NCBI RefSeq assembly: GCF_013140855.1
Contig: NZ_JABBPG010000008.1
Location: 124,001-188,000, forward strand
Origin: Pseudoalteromonas caenipelagi
Lineage (GTDB): Bacteria; Pseudomonadota; Gammaproteobacteria; Enterobacterales; Alteromonadaceae
Direction: 5' to 3'
Length of the DNA stretch: 64,000 nt
Every line of letters starts with the position of its first letter. Within the stretch, counting starts at the first letter, position 1. Positions 37,901 through 45,200 of the stretch are shown in pieces. Both the position numbers and the translations under genes were made by a program. Below the pieces are notes generated by a model that did no database searches, was not told the origin of the DNA, and was given only the letters and a program-made list of their open reading frames with translations.

Positions 37901-37918
37901 ATGTTGCATTTGCAACAT
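37901..37918. promoter_or_regulatory. Palindrome between AhpD-like gene and marR, probable MarR operator
   Basis: Perfect inverted repeat ATGTTGCA-tt-TGCAACAT (18 bp) located 24 bp upstream of the AhpD-like start. Length and symmetry are typical of MarR-family operators. Confidence 0.7.
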
Positions 37919-37986
37919 AATTTAAGCGGTTTTTTAGCGCTTGTCTACAAAAAATGCATGCCGCTTTTTATTTATTGGATGAGATT

Positions 37987-38565
37987 ATGAGCAATAAAGC
38001 GCGTCAATCAGCTTTTGAGTTGTCAAAAAATATAGAGCAACCATATGATTTATATAATCATGTTCCTTATAGGATAGCGGTGGCTAGTAACCTGTTGGCG
38101 ATGGATCGGGATGCTTATATAAAAAATTTAACCGGGCTTGAGACCAGAGAAATTCGAGTGCTATTAAATGTCGGTTCTTATGGACCTATCAATGCCGCAG
38201 ATATTGCCTATCAATCACGTCTAGACCCATATTCGGTTAATCGAGCTATTAATACATTGATGAAACTGGAGCTGATCTGTGCTGATAATGACCATACAAG
38301 GCAGCGCAGCAAGTTTGTTAAAATCAGTGAAAAAGGCCTGCCACTTTATGAAAAAGTAGTGGCCCATATGCGCGAAAGAGAAAAAAACGTACTTAACGAT
38401 ATCAGCGAGGACGAAAAGCAATTGCTACTGTCGCTGCTTGAAAAGGTAGAACTCAGGGCTGAAGCGGCTTTGGCGCAAAGTGCCCAACAGCTCGAAGCTC
38501 AGGGACACACCATAACAAGGGATCAAAAAGAGCTTATCCGCTGGCATAAGCGCTCGGCAAAGTAG
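37987..38565 (+). CDS. MarR-family transcriptional regulator
   Basis: 192 aa from the ATG at 37987; an upstream in-frame ATG at 37954 adds 11 residues. The winged helix core is recognisable: LLNVGSYGPINAADIAYQSR, then DPYSVNRAINTLMKLELICA (recognition helix) and the wing DNDHTRQRSKFVKISEKG. C-terminal helices form the dimer interface. It is divergent from the AhpD-like gene and probably represses it and itself through the intergenic palindrome. The effector may be an oxidant or phenolic compound, inferred from family and partner. Confidence 0.88.
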   Translation: MSNKARQSAFELSKNIEQPYDLYNHVPYRIAVASNLLAMDRDAYIKNLTGLETREIRVLLNVGSYGPINAADIAYQSRLDPYSVNRAINTLMKLELICADNDHTRQRSKFVKISEKGLPLYEKVVAHMREREKNVLNDISEDEKQLLLSLLEKVELRAEAALAQSAQQLEAQGHTITRDQKELIRWHKRSAK

Positions 38566-38567
38566 TG

Positions 38568-39053
38568 TTAATCTATCGTGTCCATTCTGTCTATGATCAC
38601 TTCTCGATTTTTTATCAGGCAGCGATCATTCTCGAGTACTAACCTATCCACGTAGCGACCGTTAAATACTTTAGTGGGTGTCGATGTATTGTTTTTGTCA
38701 CTCATATAAAGAATAAAGTGGGCAGTACTGGAAAGTTGTCCTTGAGCGTTTGGCGTTATGGCGGTGCTGGTGATCATATGAATGGTCTTTTTGTTCGCCA
38801 TCGCGTGTTTTGCTCTGGCGGCTATTTGTTCATTTGAACTGAGTGCCACACTTAGTTTTGGGATATTAAAAGTGGCATCTTTGGTAAATAAGGCTTGGTA
38901 GTTTTCTATTGGTCCTTGATCACGAAATTGCACGTAGTCAATGATGGTTTTTTCACATAACGCAATTGAAGTTTCTGAGGAAGGACTAGTTGATTGACAA
39001 CCCCCTAGTACGAGCATTAGCGGGATGGTTAGAGTCGCTAATTGGATCTTCAT
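38568..39053 (-). CDS. SnoaL/NTF2-like lipoprotein
   Basis: 161 aa from the ATG at 39053, preceded by AGGTG; a GTG start at 39062 is the longer alternative. The lipobox is MLVLGGC. The mature part has the cone-shaped SnoaL/NTF2 pattern: DYVQFRDQGPIENYQALFTK, then SSTAHFILYMSD and VFNGRYVDRLVLENDRCLIK. The family ranges from polyketide cyclases to binding proteins and no active site is evident. It converges with marR, whose stop lies 2 bp away. Confidence 0.72.
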   Translation of the reverse strand: MKIQLATLTIPLMLVLGGCQSTSPSSETSIALCEKTIIDYVQFRDQGPIENYQALFTKDATFNIPKLSVALSSNEQIAARAKHAMANKKTIHMITSTAITPNAQGQLSSTAHFILYMSDKNNTSTPTKVFNGRYVDRLVLENDRCLIKNREVIIDRMDTID

Positions 39054-39193
39054 ATTTAACACCTGTTAACTTTTATTTACCAAGATTACTGTTCCTAAAG
39101 TAAGAATTCAATTATATTTATGCCGAATAATCATATTATTGTGGACGATGCAGCCGGCATTTCTACAAAATATAGTAAACAAGGATATTTAGG

Positions 39194-41356
39194 ATGAAAC
39201 AATCAGTTCTTTGGCAGCTCGCGTTGTCGTCGGTTATATTGGCAACTGGATGCCAATCAACATCTACAATTAGCCAAACAAGTTCTGTTAGTAGCCAATC
39301 AGTTACAGCGCCTATTGCAGCAAAGATACCGCATAAAACTGAGATTCATGGCTATGAATTGGTGGATAATTACCATTGGTTGCGTGATGATACGCGCTCT
39401 AGTGAACAAGTGATTTCGCACTTGGAGAAAGAAAATAGCTACACAGATTCAGTGCTAGCGCAAAGTGAAGCTTTGCAATCGCAACTATTCTCGGAAATAA
39501 AAGCCAAAATTGTTAAGGATAATCGCTCTGTTCCCGTACAAAAAGGGCGTTATTTTTATTTTAACGAAACAGTTGGCGAGCAGGAATATGCCACTATTTA
39601 CCGTAGTCTAACTGTTGATGGCGCTAATCCGGAGTTATTACTAGACATCAACGAGCTTGCAAAACCTCATGAGTTTTATGATTTAGGTGGTATTGAAGTT
39701 AGTCCTAATGCAAACTTGTTGGCTTATACTGAAGATACTCTGAGCCGCCGTATTTATACGGTTAGAGTTAAAAATCTCACCACGGGCGAGACACTCAAAG
39801 ATGCGCTTAAAGGTGTGCAAGGTGGTGTAGTTTGGGCAAATGATAACCAGACACTTTATTACATCAAAAAAGACCCAGTATCGTTACTAGGTACGCAGGT
39901 GTTTCGTCACACGCTAGGCACTGCGCAAGAGCAAGACGAACTAGTATATGAAGAAGCAGATAATACGTATTATACCTACCTAAGTCGTAGCAAAGATGGT
40001 GAGCAAATTTTTATCCATCACTATAGCACTGAATCAAAAGGCGTATCGGCGCTGTCTGCGGATGATGTCAAAGCTAAGCCTCGTCGCCTATTAGCCAGAG
40101 AAAAAGGGTTAGAATACAGCGTTTCTAAGCATAAGGATTGGTATTACATTTTAACTAATCTAAACGCAGTGAACTTTAAGCTAATGAAAGCGAAAATAGA
40201 TGCTGTATCTGACAAAGCAAACTGGCAGACCGTTATTGAGCATCAGCCAAACGTTAGGCTTGAAGATTTTACTTTGTTTGATGAGCATCTAGTTTATCAA
40301 AGTCGAGCGCAAGGTCAGTCAAAAATTACTATTCGTGAATTAGCAAAGAATAAAGAACGCCAAATTGAGTTTAATGATCCAGCCTACCGAGTGTCGATGA
40401 CCGGTAATAATACGCTGAGCAGCGACCGAGTTCGAGTTCAGTATGCAAGTATGACAACGCCTAAAACCACCTTTGAAGTAGACTTAAATGATTACTCTAA
40501 AGTGACGTTAAAACAAGACAAAGTGCTCGGTGACTTTAACGCTGCAGACTACCAATCTGAGCGTATTTTTGTTACCGCTCGCGACGGTATAAAAGTGCCG
40601 GTTTCAATCGTATATAAAAAATCATTATTCAAAAAAGATGGTACTAATCCTCTGCTGCAATATGGTTATGGTTCGTATGGTTATACGGTTGACCCAGGTT
40701 TCTCTATCAGTCGTTTGAGCCTGCTAGATAGAGGGTTTGTTTATGCGATTGCGCACATTCGCGGCTCGCAAATGCTGGGTCGCCCTTGGTATGAAGATGG
40801 TAAAAAGTTACATAAAAAGAATACTTTTAACGATTTTGTTGATGTGACTAAAGCCTTAATCTCCCAAGGATATGGTGATAAAAAGCGCATTTACGCCCAA
40901 GGTGGCAGCGCCGGTGGATTGCTAATGGGGGCGGTTGTTAACCAAGCGCCTGAGTTATATCACGGTGTACATGCTGCAGTACCGTTTGTTGATGTTATCA
41001 ATACCATGCTGGATGAATCACTTCCTCTTACAACAAACGAGTATGACGAGTGGGGAAATCCAAACGACAAGACATACTTTGACTATATGCGTTCGTACTC
41101 ACCGTATGATCAGGTATCAAAACAAGCCTATCCAAATATGCTGGTAACAACAGGCTTGCATGATTCCCAAGTTCAGTATTTTGAACCTGCGAAGTGGGTT
41201 GCAAAACTAAGAGAGATGAAAACAGACGACAATAAGCTGTTACTTAAAGTAGATATGGAAGCTGGGCATGGCGGCGCATCAGGTAGATTTAAGAGTATCA
41301 AAGATACCGCACTAAATTATGCGTTCTTTATCGAATTGGCTAATGGTCGACTATAA
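39194..41356 (+). CDS. S9-family oligopeptidase B-like lipoprotein
   Basis: 720 aa. The N-terminus is a signal peptide ending in ILATGC (possible lipobox, Cys20), unusual because oligopeptidase B is normally cytoplasmic. Residues ~45-430 form the seven-bladed propeller, starting at IHGYELVDNYHWLRDD. The alpha/beta-hydrolase domain carries the Ser nucleophile in AQGGSAGGLLMGAV. PFVDVINTMLDESLPLTTNE then follows, the motif that defines the oligopeptidase B branch and its acidic S1 pocket for basic residues. The His is in EAGHGGASGRF near the C-terminus. It would cleave short peptides after Lys/Arg at the cell envelope. Confidence 0.9.
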   Translation: MKQSVLWQLALSSVILATGCQSTSTISQTSSVSSQSVTAPIAAKIPHKTEIHGYELVDNYHWLRDDTRSSEQVISHLEKENSYTDSVLAQSEALQSQLFSEIKAKIVKDNRSVPVQKGRYFYFNETVGEQEYATIYRSLTVDGANPELLLDINELAKPHEFYDLGGIEVSPNANLLAYTEDTLSRRIYTVRVKNLTTGETLKDALKGVQGGVVWANDNQTLYYIKKDPVSLLGTQVFRHTLGTAQEQDELVYEEADNTYYTYLSRSKDGEQIFIHHYSTESKGVSALSADDVKAKPRRLLAREKGLEYSVSKHKDWYYILTNLNAVNFKLMKAKIDAVSDKANWQTVIEHQPNVRLEDFTLFDEHLVYQSRAQGQSKITIRELAKNKERQIEFNDPAYRVSMTGNNTLSSDRVRVQYASMTTPKTTFEVDLNDYSKVTLKQDKVLGDFNAADYQSERIFVTARDGIKVPVSIVYKKSLFKKDGTNPLLQYGYGSYGYTVDPGFSISRLSLLDRGFVYAIAHIRGSQMLGRPWYEDGKKLHKKNTFNDFVDVTKALISQGYGDKKRIYAQGGSAGGLLMGAVVNQAPELYHGVHAAVPFVDVINTMLDESLPLTTNEYDEWGNPNDKTYFDYMRSYSPYDQVSKQAYPNMLVTTGLHDSQVQYFEPAKWVAKLREMKTDDNKLLLKVDMEAGHGGASGRFKSIKDTALNYAFFIELANGRL

Positions 41357-41375
41357 AGTTAACCAGTCAATTTAG

Positions 41376-41404
41376 AAAAGCCCAGCGAACAAGCTGGGCT
41401 TTTT
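41376..41404. terminator. Bidirectional terminator between converging genes
   Basis: Stem AAAAGCCCAGC / GCTGGGCTTTT with a 6-nt loop, T-run on the plus strand and A-run before the stem, so it can serve both the oligopeptidase gene and the small minus-strand gene. Confidence 0.9.
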
Positions 41405-41411
41405 AATACGG

Positions 41412-41597
41412 TTATTTTTTCTTGGGCTTTCGCTTTTTCAACACACGAGATGCCAGCGCACTAACAATATAAACAAGCACCAGAGAATTACCGAGGATCA
41501 GCATTTCTTTGTCTGTTACAAATATCCATAAGGCCGTCAATAGCGCGAATGCGATTGTAAAGTGCGACACCAGCGGATTAACTTTTTGGCTCTTCAT
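41412..41597 (-). CDS. Small two-TM membrane protein
   Basis: 61 aa with two hydrophobic stretches (TIAFALLTALWIFV and ILGNSLVLVYIVSALASRV) and a strongly basic tail (KKRKPKKK), suggesting a positive-inside C-terminus. A terminator lies just beyond the stop, supporting expression. No family recognised. Confidence 0.55.
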   Translation of the reverse strand: MKSQKVNPLVSHFTIAFALLTALWIFVTDKEMLILGNSLVLVYIVSALASRVLKKRKPKKK

Positions 41598-41732
41598 ATA
41601 CGAATTTTTACTTACTTTTTTTGTTCGCTTACACGTAATTATAACGAGTTATAGAGTATAGCGCGAGGTAAGATTAATACCGTGTCACACGCACTGCATT
41701 TGAGAAGTAAAATAATTTAACCTAAGTTGAAG

Positions 41733-42272
41733 CTATTTAACCTCGTATTTTTCATTGGCTTTGAAAGCTTCTGCTTCATATGGTGCGTCGGCGTAACCAT
41801 ATTTTGCCATGTCCACGAGGTGCTTTTTGGAATACTCTAGCAGTGAGCTTGCTTGTTCTATCTGTTTTACGTGAACGAGTTCGTGTGCCATTTTTGGTCT
41901 GTCTAATTCATAGCCTTTTCTAACGTAGATTGCATAACCGAAAACTTGCGCATTATTGGTGATCCCTTCACCAATAAAACCTATTTTTTCGCCCATTTGT
42001 TTAAGAGTTCGATTTTCGTATGGGTAGGGTACTTGCTCAACGTAAACTATTCGCACTTTTTCGGGATGTTCTACGCCAACATCTTTGGCTAACTTGAGAT
42101 CTGCTTCATTTAAAGGTTTGCCCGTTTTTTGGCCTTGCTTATCAATTTCGATCGCCCAGTCAACATACTGCGGCAATACGCTAAGAAATTCGGTTACATC
42201 TGGTTGGGATGCAAATACGTTGGTTGTTGAGGTAAGCAAAAATGTCAGGGCAATTGATATTTTGTACATCAT
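41733..42272 (-). CDS. Exported HExxH-containing protein, putative metallopeptidase-like
   Basis: 179 aa with a signal peptide (MMYKISIALTFLLTSTTNVFA). The motif MAHELVHVKQIEQ contains HExxH followed by V-K-Q. Downstream is YGYADAPYEAEAF, in which a conserved Glu could be the third ligand, as in the DUF4157-type zincin-like families (HELTHVVQ, then E-x-E-A). The upstream region (IGFIGEGITNNAQVFGYAIYVRK) resembles the strands preceding the zinc helix. Peptidase activity is not proven, because many such proteins have unknown function. No SD is obvious. Confidence 0.65.
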   Translation of the reverse strand: MMYKISIALTFLLTSTTNVFASQPDVTEFLSVLPQYVDWAIEIDKQGQKTGKPLNEADLKLAKDVGVEHPEKVRIVYVEQVPYPYENRTLKQMGEKIGFIGEGITNNAQVFGYAIYVRKGYELDRPKMAHELVHVKQIEQASSLLEYSKKHLVDMAKYGYADAPYEAEAFKANEKYEVK

Positions 42273-42353
42273 AGGAGCTTGTAATAGTTATTATAAAGAG
42301 TGCAGATTATATATAATTCGATATGAATTTATTCCTTATTTTGGTTTTACTTG

Positions 42354-43028
42354 TTAGAGGTGATACTTACTTTTAAACGCTTTTAAGCCATGAGAGGTAA
42401 ATTCGATAGCGCGAGAGTCTAAGTGTTGATGTGCCCATTTACGTTCCAGTACATCAGATAATACCCATTTACCAAGGTAACCTGCTAAATGGCTGCGTCT
42501 TTCGCTCCAATCGAGGCATGCTTTACACAATGGTCGACGACTTTTTTTAGTTGTGGCTATATCAAAACCGAGTTCGCTAAAAAAGCCAAGGCCAAGTTGC
42601 GTTAAAGTCAGCGTATCTTGAGCTTCAACTATCCATCCATTGCTTTGTAACGTATCAAATAACTGAACGCCTAGTTCACCTGCTAGGTGATCGTAGCATA
42701 TACGCGATCTTTTCAATCTTTCATCGGTGGGCCCTGTGGCAATACTTGTATGTGCCATCGACGCACTCATGTTTAGCATTTTCTCAATGAGTTCAGCAAC
42801 TTGAATGTCTTTTAGTTGGAAGTATTTATGTCGACCTTGTTTGCGCACCGTGATTAGTTCGCTATCGACCAATTTCATCAAGTGACTGCTAGCAGTTTGC
42901 GGTGTGATATTTGCTTCGAGCGACAACTCTGTGGCGGTGAGTGCCTTACCGCTCATTAAAGCCGTAAGCATTTTAGAGCGAGCAACATCGCCAACAAGCG
43001 CGCCTAAGTAAGCAATATTTGGTTCCAT
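42354..43028 (-). CDS. ArsR-type winged-helix regulator with extended C-terminus
   Basis: 224 aa. The N-terminal ~90 residues are an ArsR-like winged helix: ARSKMLTALMSGKALTATEL, SLEANITPQTASSHLMKLVD and the wing ITVRKQGRHKYFQLK. The C-terminal half has a cluster of Cys and His (C109, C168, C171 by rough count, RRPLCKACLDWSERRSHLAG) that could bind metal or sense redox. It is divergent from the NIPSNAP-ABM-LysE genes and is the likely regulator of that group. Confidence 0.82.
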   Translation of the reverse strand: MEPNIAYLGALVGDVARSKMLTALMSGKALTATELSLEANITPQTASSHLMKLVDSELITVRKQGRHKYFQLKDIQVAELIEKMLNMSASMAHTSIATGPTDERLKRSRICYDHLAGELGVQLFDTLQSNGWIVEAQDTLTLTQLGLGFFSELGFDIATTKKSRRPLCKACLDWSERRSHLAGYLGKWVLSDVLERKWAHQHLDSRAIEFTSHGLKAFKSKYHL

Positions 43029-43114
43029 ACCTTTCCTTCATAGTTCGACTGCCACCGAAGCATCGAAATTTACCTCAAGTAGACTGCCAAAAAAACATTA
43101 TGGAGACAACCACT

Positions 43115-43471
43115 ATGAAAATAACCTGCTTTATTGAATATCAAATCGACCCACACAAAGTCCATTTATTTGAGCAATATGCTCAGAACTGGGGCAAAGT
43201 AATTCCGCAAAGTGGAGGAGAGTTACTGGGTTACTTTTTACCACATGAAGGTACCAATAACACAGCATACGGCTTAATCAGTTTTGAGTCTCTTGCGGAT
43301 TACGAAGTATATCGACACACCTTGCGTCAATCACAGCTCGGTAGCCGCAACTTTAGTTTTGCACAAAGTGAACAGTTTATAGTAAGTGAAAAGCGCACAT
43401 TTTTAAGGGCTGTTCCTGCCACTTATTTGCTACCAACAAAAGGAGAGGCAGTTGATAGTCGTCATATTTGA
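43115..43471 (+). CDS. NIPSNAP-family protein
   Basis: 118 aa from the ATG at 43115, preceded by GGAG; an ATG at 43100 is also possible. Dimeric alpha/beta-barrel (ferredoxin-like) pattern: MKITCFIEYQIDPHKVHLFE, GGELLGYFLPHEGTNNTAYG and LADYEVYRHTL. NIPSNAP-like proteins often accompany small monooxygenase-like partners; no enzymatic role is established. It overlaps the next gene by 20 nt. Confidence 0.78.
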   Translation: MKITCFIEYQIDPHKVHLFEQYAQNWGKVIPQSGGELLGYFLPHEGTNNTAYGLISFESLADYEVYRHTLRQSQLGSRNFSFAQSEQFIVSEKRTFLRAVPATYLLPTKGEAVDSRHI

Positions 43472-43787
43472 AGTAATCCCAAAAGCTGAAGGCCAACAAA
43501 CGTATTTAGACATTGCTGCGAGATTAAAAAGTAAATTGCTTAAAGTAGAGGGGTTTATCAGCGTTGAGCGTTTTCAAAGCTTAGCCAATCCAAACAAACT
43601 CTTATCATTGTCATTTTGGGAAAATGAAGAGGCTGTTGTGAGGTGGAAAAGTGACTTTGAACATCAAGCTGCACAACAAAAAGGAAAGTACACGCTGTTT
43701 ACAAACTACAGAATAAGCGTTGCACACGTTATGCGTGATTATAGTAGTCACGGTAAAGTGTTAGGCGAGGTAGGTGATGACGATTGA
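43452..43787 (+). CDS. Antibiotic biosynthesis monooxygenase (ABM)-like protein
   Basis: 111 aa. The start is TTG at 43452, supported by AGGAGAGG upstream and by the strand pattern starting at once (IVVIFEVIPKAEGQQTYLDI). The ABM fold is suggested by KVEGFISVERFQSLANPNKL and LSFWENEEAVVRWKSDFEH. Members oxidise quinone- or heme-like substrates or act as dimeric binding proteins. It overlaps the NIPSNAP gene upstream and the LysE gene downstream, so translation of all three is probably coupled. Confidence 0.8.
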   Translation: MIVVIFEVIPKAEGQQTYLDIAARLKSKLLKVEGFISVERFQSLANPNKLLSLSFWENEEAVVRWKSDFEHQAAQQKGKYTLFTNYRISVAHVMRDYSSHGKVLGEVGDDD

Positions 43788-44412
43788 GTTTTACTTGGGC
43801 TATTGTGTGATTATTATGACTCTATTGTTGTCCCCAGGCCCCTCGGTACAGCTTTGCATCAACAACGGCTTACATTATACAAAGGAGAAAGCGGCGTTTG
43901 GGGTATTGGGTAATGTGCTGGCGTTTCAGTTATTGCTGATTATTAGCGCTACGGGATCGGGGGCTATATTACTCGCGTCTAGTACACTTTTAACTGCTTT
44001 GAAAGTAGTTGGTGCCATGTACCTGTGCTACTTAGGTGTAAAAAGTATTCGCTTACCCGTTACCAGCGTTGATATACCAAACGCACATACTCCTTTGAGT
44101 GCACAACGTGCATTTATCTTTAAGCAGGCATTTTGGGTGACATTGCTAAACCCAAAAGCACTGGTTTTTGTTTGTGCATTACAGCCTCAATTTATTGATA
44201 GCAGTAAAGCCGTTTTACCTCAGGTTACGATACTTTGCTTGACCAGTGCGGTGATTCATTTTGTGATTTACTTTGGTTATGTGGCCTTAGCCAACAGTGC
44301 AAGAGGTGCTTTGAGTAATGAATATGGCCGGAGTATGTATAACAAATTGAGCGGGTTAGTATTTATTGCTTTTGGTATGTTCCTATTCTTATCTATGCTC
44401 ATTGAACGCTAA
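43777..44412 (+). CDS. LysE/RhtB-family amino-acid exporter
   Basis: 211 aa from the ATG at 43777 (GTG at 43774 also open). Six hydrophobic segments. The LysE/RhtB signature LLLSPGPSVQLCINNGLHYT is near the N-terminus and the NPKALVF motif follows TM3 (WVTLLNPKALVFVCALQPQF). It would export amino acids or derivatives. The start overlaps the end of the ABM-like gene. Confidence 0.88.
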   Translation: MTIEFYLGYCVIIMTLLLSPGPSVQLCINNGLHYTKEKAAFGVLGNVLAFQLLLIISATGSGAILLASSTLLTALKVVGAMYLCYLGVKSIRLPVTSVDIPNAHTPLSAQRAFIFKQAFWVTLLNPKALVFVCALQPQFIDSSKAVLPQVTILCLTSAVIHFVIYFGYVALANSARGALSNEYGRSMYNKLSGLVFIAFGMFLFLSMLIER

Positions 44413-44418
44413 AAAACC

Positions 44419-44471
44419 ACTTAGTGAACTAAGTCGCCGTTATTTTAAATCAATACTCAAAAATAACGGCG
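44419..44471. terminator. Two hairpins between converging genes
   Basis: ACTTAGT-ga-ACTAAGT (44419-44434) is followed directly by a perfect 12-bp inverted repeat CGCCGTTATTTT / AAAATAACGGCG (44435-44446 and 44460-44471). They fill the gap between the LysE stop and the convergent lipoprotein stop and probably terminate transcription from both sides. Confidence 0.65.
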
Positions 44472-44478
44472 CGTATAG

Positions 44479-44886
44479 CTATGCACATCGAAAGTTTACC
44501 GTGACAGTGTAAGGAGCATCCATTGATTCTAGTGCGACTACACCAGCAATAGCTGCAACAGCCCCAGCATCATCAACGTGACCATCCCCTAGTATCCAAA
44601 GCCACGTACTTGCTTCCGTTACAAACTCAGCAGTTGAGCGACTATCCAGGTAATCTTTTTCTGATTTTTCCCCTTGATAATCAACGTTCTCGTTTATTAC
44701 TACTAAACTGTTTTTGGTTTTGTCGCAAAAGTGTTCAGCTTGTCCAAGCGCTTCTTTCATACCTTGGTCTCTATCGACCGCTTTAATCACCACATAGTGT
44801 TTACCCTCTCCAGGCCTTACATCGTCATGGTGCGCACAGGCTGCTAATAGTACTGTGGTGGTCAGTGAAATAATTGTATTCTTCAT
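44479..44886 (-). CDS. Small lipoprotein of unknown function
   Basis: 135 aa with lipobox TVLLAAC (Cys17). The mature protein has three Cys in all, a Gly/Ala-rich hydrophobic stretch (DAGAVAAIAGVVALESM) and a terminal beta-strand (YTVTVNFRC). It resembles small envelope lipoproteins with no assigned role. Confidence 0.65.
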   Translation of the reverse strand: MKNTIISLTTTVLLAACAHHDDVRPGEGKHYVVIKAVDRDQGMKEALGQAEHFCDKTKNSLVVINENVDYQGEKSEKDYLDSRSTAEFVTEASTWLWILGDGHVDDAGAVAAIAGVVALESMDAPYTVTVNFRCA

Positions 44887-45200
44887 TGTTTTGCCCTAAA
44901 TATGATTTTGGTGGGCGTATTATTTGGAGTTTTTAGCTGAGGAGCCAGTAAGAAACTGTAAAAAGATGCTTGATTATTACACATTTTGTAAGGTGTTTTT
45001 GATAACTGAAAGCTCATTTTAAAGCGTAAAGCCTTTGTGCTTGAAATGGGTAATTCTAAAGAGGTTACAAGTGGTTATCGTTATTAATTTTTTTCAGTTA
45101 CTCGCAACTTTGTTGATCCACGTATAAGTTGTATGTACTTTAATTAATTATTATTCGGCGTCGTCTTTTGCCTCAAAAATACTCGAAGGTACACAAACTT
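44887..45200. other. Intergenic region before the GGDEF-EAL gene
   Basis: About 310 bp, AT-rich. Presumably contains promoters for the lipoprotein gene and the divergent GGDEF-EAL gene. No clear -35/-10 pair, repeat or RNA was recognised. Confidence 0.4.

Noticed and set aside
43019-43114. N-terminal extension of the NIPSNAP protein
   Set aside because: It overlaps the divergent ArsR start, is rich in unusual residues, and the ribosome-binding site lies before the internal ATG.
44435-44471. 12-bp inverted repeat as a possible mobile-element end
   Set aside because: Placed between two converging stop codons with no transposase or target duplication; a terminator explains it better.
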